A DNA stretch of 64,000 bases. Origin: Roridomyces roridus (lineage: Eukaryota > Basidiomycota > Agaricomycetes > Agaricales > Mycenaceae). A model generated the notes under the pieces. It saw only the letters and a list, made by a program, of their open reading frames with translations. It had not been told where the DNA came from and ran no database searches. The stretch lies in NCBI GenBank assembly GCA_029378245.1, contig JARKIF010000007.1:1488001-1552000 (forward strand), written 5' to 3'. The stretch's first letter is position 1, and each line of letters starts with the position of its first letter. A program made the position numbers and the translations under genes. Below, piece by piece: positions 33,520 to 46,567 of this stretch.

Positions 33520-35596
33520 CTAGGTAGACCCTGTCGAGCCAGTCGTAGAGGGCAACCGATTGGAATTGGTCGTCGTGGACTCGGCCGAGGGCAGCCGCAG
33601 CGGCGGGGGCCGCTTTCCCTTCATCGGGGACGGCGGTGGTTGGTCAGACGAATGCCGCCGTGCACGTTCGGTCCCGTTGACTGGGGACGTCGAATCCTCC
33701 TCCGCCTCATCAGGCGTCTTGACTTCGAGCATCCCGAGACTCTGCTGTCTCTGAGACTCTTGCACCTCCTCCGCTGCGCCCCTCTCGCTTTCTCGATCCT
33801 CCTCCTTTTCCTTCTCCCCTTTCATAATCTCCCTCTCCACGCGACCTTCATTCCCATTGGCCCTCGGTGGCGCCTGCGCTGGCGGGAAATCAAAGTAACC
33901 CTTTGGCTCCTCGAGTATGTGCATCCCAAAGAATCCGGGACTCCCACCGGGAGCAGCAGCAGCGGGGTAGTGATACGGCGAGTGTGCATGTGGCGGTGCG
34001 TGCAGCGGCTGGCCGACGGGCGCGCCGTACACAGTTCCTTCGCCAGCACGGCCCCAAAACGCGCCAGGTGACAAGACCGTTGCGGGGCCCATGCCACTGA
34101 GCCCGGGACTCGGCATCGGGAGAGGGTGCGCGGAGAGGAAATAAGGTGGAAATGCAGGAGAGGTAGGTGTCGCGAGGGGTGTCATGTTGAGGAAGTGCGC
34201 TAGAAGTAGAAGGATTAGATGCAGAAAAATAGCCATACGGAGCACTCACCATGCGTTGGCGTACCTAGCCCCATGCCAAAGTATCCCCCTGCCGGTTGTC
34301 CTGGCTGCTGATTCATTTCCATCCCCGCAGGCTGTGGAGGTCCTAGCGGCGTTCCCAGTGGTACAAAGCTGAGACTAAATGGAGGCATGCTAGGCGTAAT
34401 CGGCGGTAATCCCGCTGGCGTCAGGGTGTAAGCCAATGGGTGAAACCCGTTCGGAGATGTAACGTCAGCGGGGTTTGGCATGGGCAGCGCAGGTGGTGGA
34501 GGGAGCGCGATAGGGCCAGGGTGGTGTGGGTGTGGGGAAGTAGGACTACGCTTCGCCGTGCCCGGCCGGCTGTTAGGGTAGATCCCCGAGACAGGTTCTA
34601 GCGTAGTTGGAGCGTTTGTCTGCTCGGGTGACTGCGAGTCGATCCGGGATGAGGAGGATTGGGGTAAAGGAAGCTGAGGAAGCTGATGGGGTGGAATAGG
34701 ACTCGACTGCAGCGGCGCCTCCAATCCAAGCTGCAGATGCTGTAGCTGCGCTTGCAGTTGCGGCAGAGCAGACTGGAACGGCTGTTGGTTGTCGAAATCG
34801 AGTAGCCTGGAATGGATGGGTTGTGGGACGAGCAAGTCGTGGAACCCGAGACCACTCAGGCTCAAGTCGAATGCCTGCTGCCCCTGCGAGAACTTGTCGT
34901 AGTGTACTTTGAGAGTACGGCCGTTGTACTCGTAGCCCGAGAACATGCCAACGGCGCGGTGGGCATCTTTTTCGGTGGCAAAGACAACAGTGCCAAAGCC
35001 CCTCGACCGGCCATCCGGACCGAGCGCAACATCAGCTCGGACGATGGTGCCCGCCTGGCGAAAGAGGTCTTTAAGGTCTTGCCACTGAACGTGGAATGGC
35101 AGCTACAAAGAGTCAGAACGGCACCATCAAAAAGCAGAGAAAACAGTCTGACATTGCCGACAAAAAGATTTCGCCCTATGGGTGCATACTCCTCCTCGAT
35201 CTCCGGAAATGGCTGGTCAAAGTCGCGGACACGGTCTGCTCGGACCTCCAGGATGCGCCCCTGCCAGGAGTAGCCACTGAACATATCGACTGCCCGACCT
35301 GCATCCTCGGCGGTAGCAAGTAAGACGGTGCCATATCCCCTGGAGCGGTTATCGGGTCCTAGTGAGACGTCTGCACGGAGGACTGTGCCTGCACGGCGGA
35401 AGAGGTCCTTGAGGTCCTGCCAGCGGACACGATAGGGTAGATTGGCAACGAAGAGTTGTGTGCGGGTGTCCCGTAGTGGCAGAGTTCGGGGGTCGTTCTG
35501 GGCGGCCTGGGTGGCGGCGTAGATGACGGCCTCGATGTCGTCGTTGGACGGAGTGGGCGGTGTAGGAATTGGGCTGGCCGCGGTGGTTGTGGCCAT
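33520..35596 (-). CDS. Two-RRM RNA-binding protein, Gbp2/Hrb1-like
   Basis: Exons 35596-35153, 35102-34250 and 34199-33520 give 658 residues with two 50-nt introns. RRM1 (about residues 46-120) has RNP2 LFVANLPY and RNP1-like RSRGYGTVLLA. RRM2 (about 143-220) has LFVGN/LPFHVQWQDLKDLFR across the intron and RSRGFGTVVFA. The two domains are very similar to each other. The remainder is Pro/Gln/Ser-rich and disordered, with a charged EKEKEEDRESERGA segment near the end. Yeast Gbp2/Hrb1 bind mRNA during export; that role here is an inference from domain layout. Confidence 0.8.
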
Positions 35597-35823
35597 TCGT
35601 AAGGAGTACCCGCTCGCTCCACTCGACCATAGACGTCACCCGATCACGTATCTTTTTACCCCACATCACCACACGAAGCGAAACAAAGTCTTGAGCAAGC
35701 CAAAGGCCATTCCCCGGGACTAGGATCGAGGGAGAGCATATCTCGGGTCTACCCAGCATCAATCACACTCGACTTTTGCGTGAATTGGTGCCAAGTCTAG
35801 GCCAGTGACATCCATCTCAACTC

Positions 35824-38690
35824 ATGGCCACCAAACGTCCCAAGAGGGGCGGAGGATCTTGCAGCAGATGCAAGCAACGGAAAATTCGATGTAAGTACAC
35901 CACAGAACGAATAAATCTAATTTGCAGCCAGGCGATATTGGCCAAATTCCCGGAAATTCCAAGTGTTCCGCTTGCATTTCATCCGACGCCGAGTGCATCG
36001 TCTCCGTCAAGCCGGCCCCAGTAAGTTAAGCTCACAACTGCTGGGGAGTTGTATGAATTGCAACTAGGACATAACGCCCCAAGCCCACGTTGCAGAGCTC
36101 GTGTCGCAAGGCACATCATACATTCCAGACGCAGACCTTCGGCGGATCCTCCTCGAAGTAGCCCAATATGCCCGCAGTCTCGAGAAAACAGAGTCTCCTC
36201 CATGGCCAACAACACAAGAGTCTGCACAGTCTGAAGACCAGCTTGATATGTTCAAAATCATCAAGCAATTCGACAGCATGAAACTCGACCCAGATCTCAT
36301 GCCCTACTTTGGCAGAACCAGCCACCTGGAATTGGTCAACGCTGCCAAGGAAGCTCGCGACGGTCCAGAATCGCTGCCGCTAGGCCCCTCTAAGCGGATG
36401 CACCTCTGGCTAACACCGGTGAGTTGTTTCAACCGACCATTACTATTTTTTTTCACATAAGTTTCAAGTGGGAACGAGACTACCTAACGGCCAAGCAAGA
36501 GCCGCCCCTGCAAACATTCCCCGACCCCGATCTCCTCGAATCCCTGGTATCGCTATACTTTACCCGCATCAACCCCATCCTGCTCCTACTACATCGCCCG
36601 AGCTTTGAACAATCCCTCGCCTCCGGTCTACACCTCACAGACCATCACTTTGGCACCACAGTCCTGTGCGTATGCGCCCTCGGAGCGAAATCAAGCGACG
36701 ACCCCCGTGTCCTTCTCGAGGGTACTTCTGGATTGAGCGCAGGATGGAAATACTTTGAACAACTCCAGCCGCTCCAAAAATCCCTCGTATTTCCCATAAC
36801 GCTGTATGAAGCACAGACTCTCTGCGTGCGTGGTCCCTTCATACCTTTATATTACTTGCCAGTCGTTGAATTTCTAGTACAGCTATCATTGTGCTACCTC
36901 CAAACCTCCTCCCTCACACACGGGTGTTGGACGCTCATCGGCACGGCTTTACGCTATGTGCAAGAAATCGGAGCGCACAGACGGAATCGATTTGCGAATA
37001 AACGCGTCGCGGAGGCGTGGAGGCGCGTTTTCTGTAATCTTCTCCCTCCCCTCTCTATTCGTATGATAATGACTGACGTCGGCAGGGCTGCTCGTGGGCA
37101 TGGACATCCTCGCAAGTGCTATCACCACTCGGCCCTTGGCTACTGCTATCTCCGAGTGGGTAATTCATTGCCTCTCTATTAATCAGAATTAATGATACCC
37201 AGTTATGACGTTGACTTCCCTGCCGACTGTGACGACGAGCAGCCACCGGGGAAACCTTCCCTCGCGGCGTATACTATGGCGTATCTCAGGCTCATGCAGA
37301 TACTCGAGATGGCCCAGCGGACCATCGTGAGTTTTCAACTTATGCCATATGGGATATACATACTGAAAGCAATCGCGATTATTTAGTACTTGGTGAAGGA
37401 GAATGACAAACCTGAAGGATGGCCGCGGAGTGCGGTCGCTGCCGTTGAGTAAGGAATCAGGATATCTGCTGCGTTCTTGCTTGAATCTTGATCATTCACA
37501 ATCATAAACAGCTCTGCGCTCAATGCATGGCTCGACACGATACCTGATCACCGTACGAATTCATTCCACATTTACATGTAGCTGTCAAGATCTAACCCTA
37601 CGTGGTCTATAGTGCGTTGGGATCCACACATCGAAGACCCGGTCTTCGCGATGCAGAGCGCGATGCTTTATGCGCGGTACTACGGCGGTGCGTAATTATA
37701 ACTCCTCACTTCCCGGGAGCTTGAGATTCCAATGGCAATCAATCAATAATCCGAATTCAGTGCAGATCCACATCCACCGAATATTCCTTCCATCTCCGAC
37801 AAACAAGATGCAACCGTCTTTACATGTGCGATTAATCGGTGTTGACTATCTCTGAATTCGAAGTGTACTACTACTACTAGGACTACCCCTCGCTTGCGAT
37901 ATGTGCGAGCTCCGCCCGCGCTTGCAGTCATGTCATGAACACGCTCGTATCCCGTGGGATTTTCTGCTACCCCCATGTTTTGGTATGTACTTACTCGTTC
38001 CTTTCTTCTCAAATAATGAATGAATTACTGACGGGATTGACGTAGAACGCGGTATTCGACTCCTGCGCAATCCTCCTCCTCCACGTCTGGCGCGGGCACC
38101 AGGGCGGCGTTTCAGTAGACCGGATAAAGTGCATGCAGGATGTCGAGTTGTGTCTACGGGTGTTCAAAGTGTATCAAGTTCGGTGCGTTTACTCGGTCCT
38201 CTTTTCAATCCATGAATGGTTCAGGCCAATGCGTATGATAGGTGGCCGGTTGCAGGCGCTTTACAGTACGTGGGCCGAACTTTTCTTCCAGACAAGTAAC
38301 TTGACCTTTGCAGCGACACGATCCTTCAGCTCATGGGTACGACGAATTTGCAATTAGATGTCGATGTCGACGCTGTTGAGAACCCGCTGAAACGCACGGC
38401 CGAGGAGACGGATTTGCATTCAACCAACAGTGTGGATCCCAATATGCTCTTCAACTCGCTTCCCATGCATACCGAGGATTTAGGTGCGATGCCTGTTTAC
38501 GAGCCGTTCAACTTGGGTACCGGTGTTTGGGGTGATTCCGAGTGCGTACTGAAGTATATCACCCGTTGCGAAATTCATGCTCATGTTAAACTATAGATGG
38601 GTGGATGCACACGATTGGGCCGGTTCTTTGACGAGTGTGGAGGAGCTCATGTCCATGTTGGATAAATCCACGCCGGGGGCGGATCATTAG
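35824..38690 (+). CDS. Zn2Cys6 transcription factor with Fungal_trans domain
   Basis: Exon 1 (35824-35890) and exon 2 (from 35932) join CSRCKQRKIRC to DIGQIPGNSKCSACISSDAE, a complete zinc cluster near residues 13-42 with a 41-nt intron between. Later exons read AELVSQGTSYIPDADLRR, ESLVSLYFTRINPILLLLHR, LSLCYLQTSSLTHGCWTLIG, GTALRYVQEIGAHRR, LLVGMDILASAITTRPL and YDVDFPADCDDEQPPGKPS, the usual path of a Fungal_trans regulatory domain. The last exons hold LKRTAEETDLHS and end KSTPGADH. About twelve exons are needed. The gene is divergent from the RRM gene, with 227 bp between starts. Confidence 0.85.
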
Positions 38691-38893
38691 AGATAGGAGT
38701 TTATCAAATAGTGATCTCCCTTTCTATACCACCATCTACTGTGCGCGTAATTGCAGATGCAACACCCTTTCATCCCTTGGCCTCGGCCATCTCACGCTGC
38801 TCGTGATTTTGTTCGAACTGCAAGTGATTCCCGTTGATCAAAATAATTTCAACCGTGGGAACATATGTTCAACTTTGTACAAATAAGCTACAA

Positions 38894-39316
38894 TTAAGAA
38901 GTAGCGGTGGCTCCAAGCGACTCGGCGACGTCAGTCGTGAAGAGGGTGGCGGTCGTCCCGTCCGTCCAGGACTACCACAAAAATCAGTGTTTTGAACCAA
39001 TGATTGACTGTAGAAAACGTACGCAGACAAGGCGGACCTCGGTGTCGGCATTCTGTCCGGAAAAGTCACCGGCCTCGACCAAGTCGGTCTGGAGAGTCAA
39101 GCCAGCAGCGACGGCGGGTGCCCAGCTGTCGCAAGCGGCCTCGAAGCTGCGCAAAAAAGATCAGTCGGTCGCGTCAGAGTAAATGGTCGCCACCTACGAG
39201 GAGGTAAACGCATCGACGGTGGTTCCGGCTGGGATGGTGAACAGCAAGCGGTTGTCGGCGGCACGGACGAGGCCGAAGCTTGCGAGGGCGATGGAGAGGA
39301 GAGTGGTGAATTGCAT
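38894..39316 (-). CDS. Small secreted protein, 106 residues
   Basis: Exons 39316-39198, 39146-39023 and 38971-38894 are separated by introns of 51 nt. A signal peptide MQFTTLLSIALASFGLVRA precedes ADNRLLFTIPAGTTV. Only two cysteines are seen in the mature part (EAACDSW and RLVCSW), which could form one disulfide. The end is ESLGATATS. The family is unknown to me. Its size and signal peptide fit effector-like or wall-associated secreted proteins of basidiomycetes, but that is only a class description. A TATA box lies about 60 nt upstream. Confidence 0.7.
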
Positions 39317-39374
39317 TTTAGGTTCTGGTTTTGGGAGTTGGATACTGAGGCATTGAGTGCAGAGTACTACGGCT

Positions 39375-39380
39375 TATATA
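39375..39380 (-). promoter_or_regulatory. TATA box of the small secreted protein gene
   Basis: TATATA within GGTATATAAGCC on the minus strand, about 60 nt before the ATG at 39316. Confidence 0.5.
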
Positions 39381-40072
39381 CCGCTCGAACCACCCCGCCA
39401 AGGGCAGTTTACGCCGTGATCTGAATCTATGGAGACGATAGTCGGACTTGATGATGACGAGAATTGAACGGAAACGAAGGCAGGTTCGTGGTGTTGATCA
39501 TACCTTGGTGTGATGCCATGGGGATTCCACTTTTTCAATAGGCATCCCGCTAACATGCGGGATTTATAATAGGTAATACGTACGTCGCTTGGCGTCGCGT
39601 CTCATCCCAACGGTCATCGTGGTTTAGAGCTTCCAATTCTTCACGCGGTACGGTATCATCGACGCGGCCAGGGGAGACCGTTTGATCGATTGTTCAACGC
39701 ATAGGCGGGCCAAGTGTATCAGAGTCTGTCGCGGCGGATCGCCCGAGTTTTGCGGTCAGTGCCAGCCCTGAGTCGGAAGGCCTGCAATTGCTTCCGGTGC
39801 TCCAATTGAAAAGGCAATGTGCTCTGAGATCTTTCGAAACGCGCGGGTTGGTCAGCATGCCGAATCAAGCACTCATCTGATTGTTCAACTGATGCCATCT
39901 GATTGTTCAACTTTGGACGGTGTTCCGATTTCGAGCTCAACACTTGGTAAGATACCTCGGTCCTCGGCGGGATACAATTTGCTGAGAAACGCGTTTGTCA
40001 GGGGGACGCGTGTACCCTCTACCCTGGCATATAACAAGCTCATGGGCTTTCTCAAGTCCCCATCGAAATCCA
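39381..40072. other. Divergent intergenic region, no gene seen
   Basis: About 690 bp between the small secreted protein gene and the NmrA-like gene. The word ATCTGATTGTTCAACT occurs twice near 39876 and 39896 as a short tandem. No other feature is supported. Confidence 0.4.
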
Positions 40073-41113
40073 ATGTCCACTACTCAAACATACACGTCCT
40101 TCGCCGTCATCGGAGCCGGAACAATCGGTCTACCCATCCTCGCCGCCCTCGCCACGACGCCGAACGTTTCGGTCATTCTCATCACCCGTCCCTCCAAGGA
40201 TACCAAGTCCATTCCCGTTCCAGTCCCCGTTGTGCAGGTGGACTACAACTCGCCTCAAGCCCTCGCCTCCATCTTCCTGGCCCATAAAGTTCAAGTGGTC
40301 CTCTCGACGATTGGGCCCGCTGGATCAGGAGCTCAGGAATGTTTCGTTGAGGCTGTCAAGCTCGCGCGGGAGAGTGTAAAGCTTTTCGTACCGTCTGAAT
40401 ATGGATTCCCCACGGATGGGGAGAAGCCCGGAGAGGGGATGCTGGGAGAGAAGCAGCGGATTGCAGGTCGGAATCAACTTGCCTTTTTCAACTCGAGCTT
40501 ACTGACCGGCTCGTAGATGTTTTGCAAGAAGTTGGTATACCTTCGGCCAGGTTTTTCGTGCGCTTCTTCGCCTTGGTTCATAAATTGAAGTTGATCAGTT
40601 TGACAGACTGGTCTCTTCATCGAATGGGTCCCATGGCTGTTTGGCTACGATCCCAAGAACAACGACGGCACCGACAAATTCACCATCGTAGGAACGGGGG
40701 AAACGCCCCTCTCACTCACAGCAATCGAGGACATCGCAGGTATTTGCTCTCCCTCTCGACCCTTTTGTGTTCTGAAACTCGCAGGGTTCGTCGCATACGT
40801 CCTGACAACCCTCCCTCCCTCCTCCCTACAGGATAAAGTCTTCCGCATCCAGGGCGACCGTGCTACCCCGAAGGAAATAGCTGCGCTCTTCAATGCACCG
40901 ATCGAGTACAAGAACGGCATCGAAGGCCAAGGCGAGATGGGCGAGTTCAAAAACCATCTGTTCTCTGTCGTTGAGTCGGGGGCGGGGAGTACAGGTTGGG
41001 ATTCAAAAAATCAACGGGAACGAGAGGGAGAGAACCAAGCCGGGAGTGCGAATGGATTCTGGGCGGGACATGCATGGCGGACGGTCAGTGGCGTGTATGA
41101 CATTAGCATTTAA
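40073..41113 (+). CDS. NmrA-like / isoflavone-reductase-type NAD(P)-binding protein
   Basis: Exons 40073-40466, 40517-40557, 40607-40739 and 40785-41113 give 298 residues. The N-terminal Rossmann motif is VIGAGTIGLPILAAL. Family-like stretches follow: VVQVDYNSPQALASIF, VVLSTIGPAGSGAQ, VKLFVPSEYGFPTDG, GIPSARFF/TGLFIEWVP, DKFTIVGTGETPLSLTAIED and DKVFRIQGDRATPKEIAAL. These proteins are atypical short-chain dehydrogenases acting as reductases or redox sensors; no substrate can be assigned. Its stop lies 39 bp from the stop of the convergent GH79 gene. Confidence 0.85.
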
Positions 41114-41152
41114 ATCGTCAGCAGGGTATCGAACACAGAGAGTCCTAAATCA

Positions 41153-44100
41153 TCATGTAAACGTGAGCATCACAGCTTGCGTCGCTGGAATATCGATTCC
41201 AGCAGCGACAGTACCCGATTCGGTCGTCGCCGTCCCACCCACACGCCCATCGCTCGTCTCGTACGTCTGCCCGCCCCAGGTCAGACCCGACGCATCGTCG
41301 GCATGGCTGGCGGTAAACAATAAACATCAATCACTCAGTAGCCAGCCAGCAACTCACCCAATAACAAGTCTCTTGACGGTAAAGCTGGTCGACCCCGATC
41401 CACCGCTGAATGCCAGGCTCACATGCGTACTCGGCCTGGTTCCCGTCGAAGTCGAAAGCCATGCCAACGAGTTGATGAAAACCGCCCGTTTCAGTGTGCC
41501 GCTTTCATAGAAGGCGTACCCCGCCATTCGACTGTCGTTGATGGTGAGCTCGACGACTTGTGTGGAACCGCTGGAGCCGATGGCTTCGGCAATGATGATG
41601 GCGGCGTAGTATTGGGGCTGGACGTGTGAAGCGAGGGGGGAGGAGAGGGCGGAACCGTCGAGAATTGAGCGGGTGAGTGTGGCAGGTTGAATCTAGTGAA
41701 AATTAGAATGGTTCAATCGCGTGTATTGGAGCCCTACCAGGTTATACTAAAAACCGCATCAGAGTTAAAGTGACACGACTAGAGTGCCGCGCACCTTGTA
41801 GCCAACGCCTTCATGGAAATACACCTGCGTCGCGCCGATTTGCGAACTGGGCATCCATGAGAGGAAATACGAGAGACTGCAAATTCAAACATACGCGAAT
41901 AGAGCATAGTCGAGCTGATTTCGGAGGAAATCAATCATTGAAGAGAAATTAGGGCGGAAACTCACAGTCCACAACGCTGCTCCAGCAGTGTTGGAAACCC
42001 CAGGGGCACCCTGGAAGTGAATTTAGCAAGTATAGACGGACCAAAGGCAGCTCACATGACAAGAATAGCTGTTAGTCTCTCCAAAGACATAATTCAGTCC
42101 CTGCCCATGGACGGCCTGGATATCCGGGCTGAAGCTCGACAAGTTGGACCGAATCGTCGCCTTGGTCATGAGATCCTGCAACAAACCGCCGCTTCCGCTG
42201 CAGAAAGATCCTCTGAAAACAAACTTGAGAATCAGTGGCACTAGAATTGATAAAAAGACACCGACGAGTAGTGGTGTTGGGAGATGGTTTCGATGAAAGC
42301 GCCGGGTGCGGAGCTGAGAATGTTATTTGCAAAGATTCCCTGCGGCGAAAAGCCGGTGCTACTGTGCGATGATTCGGCAAAGGCGCCAGCCCAGAGACGA
42401 GTTTTGGAACTCGACAACTTGGCAGCGGCTGTGAGATTGGTCGCAAATTGGATCCACCTGGCGTGGAAAGAATCAGCAACCCAGCACACAAAAACATTCC
42501 AAGTACTGACTGCGTGGTGTATTGCTGAATATTGAACCCAGACGTACGCAGGCCGTTGTTGGTGTACAAATCTGCCTCGTTCCCAAGCTCCAGATTATCC
42601 AGCGTGATCCCCGCCTGGGTGAACGCCGATGACGCAAACGCGGAGATAATTGCTTGCGTCTCCAGGAAAACCGCCTAGAATACATTTCGGTAAGTCGGCT
42701 GGGGCACTCGGTTTCGGTTGAAATGGTCCGACCGTCAAATTGGCTCCGCCGAAATTCACGCCCCACGTCACACCAGTGCCTATGAAACGAGCAAAATAAG
42801 CTGGAGTGGGTTTCGAGGACGCGCTTCACTTGCCTGAAGGAAGATTTTTCGCGGCCTCGGAATAGTGTAAGCTTCAGAACTGATTTCGATATGCCAAGCT
42901 TACCTGATAAAATCCAGGACCAGCGACGATACTCGTTGCTTCCGGGTAAGGGACCGTGGTCGTCGGCGGCGGGAACGAGTCTTGCACGCCCTGAACATTG
43001 GGGTTGAAATTCGTATGATCCTCACTGTCGGCGCCGATTCGGATCTTGGGCGGCACACCAGTGATTTGGACAATGTTGTCCAAGCAGTTGAAGAAAAAGG
43101 TGTTCTGTGTGGCATTACCGGACCAGTCAAGCCATCCTGGATTGCGTCGTCAGCGGAGTCAGGTAGCGAGCAACGAATGAACTCACGGTCCTGTTCGATG
43201 GACAGGGAGACCAGATTTCCCGTAACTTGGGCCGCGGACCCCGCGGCAACAGGTATGGTAACAGAATCGGGACCACCCGTGCTCGCGCCAGATCCGGGGG
43301 TGCTGGTGAGCGTGAATTGCTGGTTAGCGTCGGGTGAACTAGATGTGCAGGCCCATATTTGCATCTGTGTGCCATCCGCATCCACGCCCTTGGTCAAATC
43401 CAAGCAGAAGTTCTGTCCCACCCAGGATATGCTGCCCGACGTGCTGTCAACGGCCCACAGCTGGTTGGTGTCGCCCGACGTGCAGGTCCAAATCTGGAGT
43501 AATGTCCCCGAAGTTGCGGTCCCGCCCGTGACATCCAAACACTTGTTCCCGTATAGTACAAGCGTGCCCGTCGAAGAGACTGTCCAGTCCTGCGAAGCCG
43601 AGACCGAGGAGATGCAACTTGAGATGGTGACGGGCGCGCCATCCGCGTTGGTGGCCGCAGTTAAACATCTGCCAGAGTCGACCGAAGGGTGGATGAACGT
43701 GGGTGTGCGGGAGCCTGGTCCAGTCGTAATCGTGAACATTTGATCTGCGTCGATATTGCTTGGTGTGCAGGCCCATATTTGCATCTATGGTCTCTTGAGA
43801 GATAGGATTGATCAAACGGGAAAAAGACATACTACAGTGCCGTCGGCATCCGCACCCTTTGTCAAATCGAGACACCAGTCGGGTCCATTCCAAGTGATGC
43901 TCCCGGACGCGCCCCCAGTGGACCACGCCTGATTTGCGTCGTTCGTGGTGCAGGTCCAGATCTGCAGTCGCGTTCCAGAGGCAGCCACGCCCCCGGTGAC
44001 GTCAAGACACTTGTTCCCGTACAGGACCAGCGTGCCCGACCCTGTCGTCCAGCTCTGCGATGAGGCGTCGCCGGTCGTGATGCAGTCAGAGATAGTAACT

Positions 44101-44225
44101 GGAGCTCCGTCCGAGTTGGACGCTGCAGTGAGGCATTTGCCCGAATCAACCGACGGATGGATGAATTGGTTGGTCGTCGAGGCAGCCAAGGCGAGGCTCA
44201 GAAGGGAAGGCCAGAACTGAGACAT
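41153..44225 (-). CDS. Secreted GH79-family hydrolase with two N-terminal beta-trefoil lectin domains
   Basis: A modular secreted enzyme. A signal peptide (FWPSLLSLALAAS) precedes two related beta-trefoil carbohydrate-binding units (CBM13/ricin-B-lectin type). Unit 1 (44180-43836 plus the start of exon 2) has IHPSVDSGKCLTAASNSDGA, KCLDVTGG and LQIWTC. Unit 2 (43690-43310) repeats IHPSVDSGRCLTAATNADGA, KCLDVTGG and LQIWTC. The catalytic part follows: SLSIEQDR/WLDWSG, LDNIVQITGVPPKIRIGADS, EDHTNFNP, THVTWGVNFGG, LELGNEADLY and a GH79-type C-terminal domain (AAIIIAEAIG, AGYAFYESG). GH79 enzymes release glucuronic acid from arabinogalactan or related chains; the exact substrate is not known here. 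About nine exons. Confidence 0.85.
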
Positions 44226-45635
44226 TGGGTGGCCAAGCTACTTGGGCAGATGAGCCGCTGGCGCGGCTTTTATAGCTGCCGGAGGAGGGCCTCTCTATAC
44301 AAGCACCGGACATCATGGGCGCGAGAGAGAAGCGAGATCCAATTTGATTTTTGGGGTCAGGAGGAACGGAAACTGCCACTCGTCTGAAAGCGGGGTATCT
44401 CAGTCGGGACACCGCACGCGACGCTCCAATTAGACCCAGGAGCCCTGAAAGGTTCTGTTCGAAGACTTCGATGTCGTGAAAGGAATTCAACTTCATCCTT
44501 TGCCGGTCTTGACGATGTGAATTTTTCCCGACATATGAGCAGGCGCCACGAAATTACAGCCTAACCTCCGGAAATAAGGTCAGAAGACGCGGCATCGAGG
44601 AAAGGTTTCCGCGTGGCAGAGAAGGACAAAAAAGGAAAGGCCATCTCTTTCATCACCGACCAAGCACGGGCTGCACGGCTCGGCAAGGCAGCGACTCCAC
44701 CGTGTCTGCTCGCCCATTGCGGCCATCGCAGCTCAGCAGACAACATCCACCGCCTTTGCTTCGCTGTCGTCCTGTTTCCATCTATTCGGACCTACGGACG
44801 GCGTTCTTGCGCCACCAAATTAGCGACGCTTCAAGTTCGCCTCGAAAGCAAACTCTCTGGGCCGAAAGCGCGAGTCTGCGGCATCGTTGCTGGGAAGGGA
44901 ATTATGTGCTACTTTGGGGCGCCACGTATGTCTCTCTGTCTCTGAATTTATCTGAACTTGTACCGGTAAACTCTGTCTCGATACCCGGAGGCGTTCATGC
45001 ACCATTTCTACCGAACCTTTACCCGCTCTCGCACCGCTGCTTTGACGGATCTACTGTTCATGATTCAAGCTCCAGTGGTGATAGAGACATAACCACCGCT
45101 CTCTAGCACCTCCACCTCATTATCCGTGTCAACCACGGAGCCTGGTCTGGTGCACAGTTGCCGTTCTTGGCGTACTTCGTAGCGGAGCGGAAAGTGTCTC
45201 TTTCGCTGGGTGCACGGAATTGAGAAGCGAGGCCTATTTTCACCTGCTCTGCGGAGTCATGACGCTTCTATCTTGTTAGCCCTGAATTCCGCCCTCTCAA
45301 TTCGAAAACCTGACTCGAGTTCGGGAAAATTCCGACTGGCGCTAACATTGAGCGCCTAGAGTGTGATCGCCGTCGTCAGAAACTTCGCAGCGTGGCTGGC
45401 GCCGGGCGGACGCTGTTTATGTAAGATGCGGCGGCGGCATGGGCGCTTCAGGGGCGCTCTGACTCGACGAGGCTACCAAAAAGGAAATCGGCTCCGAGAT
45501 GACTCGACTGATGGCGCGCCGCACACTGATGCGCCTAATTTACCTTGGCGTCGGGATTCGGGAAGCGCATAAAAAGCCCGCCGCATGTTGGATGCATCCA
45601 TCGTCATCTTTTCCCGCCCAGTGCCCTGCTCCACT
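44226..45635. other. Divergent intergenic region, no gene supported
   Basis: 1.4 kb between the GH79 gene and the gene at 45636. A CTTTTATAGC near 44267 on the plus strand reads GCTATAAAAG on the minus strand and may be the TATA box of GH79, about 40 nt from its ATG. Frames such as 44613-44945 show no known domain and no supported splicing. Confidence 0.4.
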
Positions 45636-46567
45636 ATGTTCCTGCCCTTCCAGTGCCCAGAAGACTTTTATCCAGGCCTGATCGTCTGGTGCGACCCGGC
45701 GTGCGCCAAATCTCCTAATCCCTACCGAAAGAGCAAAGAACTTCGGCCGGGCATCGTTGTCAGTGTCAACACCAGCACTGAGACTTTCGAGTGGGCCAGG
45801 CTGTCGGACACCCCAGTCAGTGTTTTCATGCCACAAACGCTCCTGGGCACTAAAGGACGACAGCCTCCCGACCAGCAGAGTCGCCGCTGGGTACCGGTTG
45901 ACCGCCATCCGGGAATCACTTGGAAGACACACAGCGCCTGGATCTGGGTGGGTACCCCGCAAACAATCGCCATGGTCCTCCATGATTCAAAATCCATGCA
46001 TCGTAAGTCGACGGCGCCTCAGCAAACTCAATCGACTGTACGACCTGTCCTTCCAGCGAACAAGGACAAGCACTACTCCACCAAGTCCATCGCCTACACC
46101 AACATTCAAAATTATTGGGCGCATCGTGACAACTACCTTCAGCAGCTTGGATACGGCAGTCTGTTCTTTTCCACTCCTTCAGCCTCACTCTCCATTGACT
46201 CAGTACGGGCGCAGCGCCCGCCTCTTCCAGAGCCCCGACTCCGAGTAGTACAAGTCATAGTTATCATAGTAACCCACATCTCAATGCAAGCCACTCTCCG
46301 CACGGATACCCCCAGCAAGCACTTCCCGCAATCGCAGAAGACGCGCACCACCCTGCCATCATCAACTACCACGCCAGCCATGGGCACCGCCAGCGCGCCC
46401 CTCCTTCATACAGCACTGTCGCGCCCGCACCCGTCGTGGTCCCTGCCGGCTTCACCGACACACATCCCAATGCACCCGGCTGGTTCCGCAACCCCGAGAC
46501 CGGTTATTTCTGGCATGCTGAACGCGGCCTCTTACCCCCCGGCTCCAACGTTCTCGGCTTGAACTGA
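45636..46567 (+). CDS. Hypothetical basidiomycete protein
   Basis: The start MFLPFQCPEDFYPGLIVWCD leads into RPGIVVSVNTSTETFEWARL and HSAWIWVGTPQTIAMVLHD. The exon ends at a GTAAGT donor near 46003 and resumes near 46058 (NKDKHYSTKSIAYTNIQNYW). The last part reads HASHGHRQRAPPSY, APAPVVVPAGFTDTHPNAPG and GWFRNPETGYFWHAERG, ending SNVLGLN at 46567. A second intron near 46150-46200 is needed, but its ends are not clear. The final segment resembles a Trp-rich short motif. I do not recognise the family. An upstream in-frame ATG lies at 45585. Confidence 0.5.

Noticed and set aside
44613..44945. 110-codon ORF upstream of the gene at 45636
   Set aside because: It shows no domain, signal peptide, promoter or intron logic. 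It is best treated as chance.
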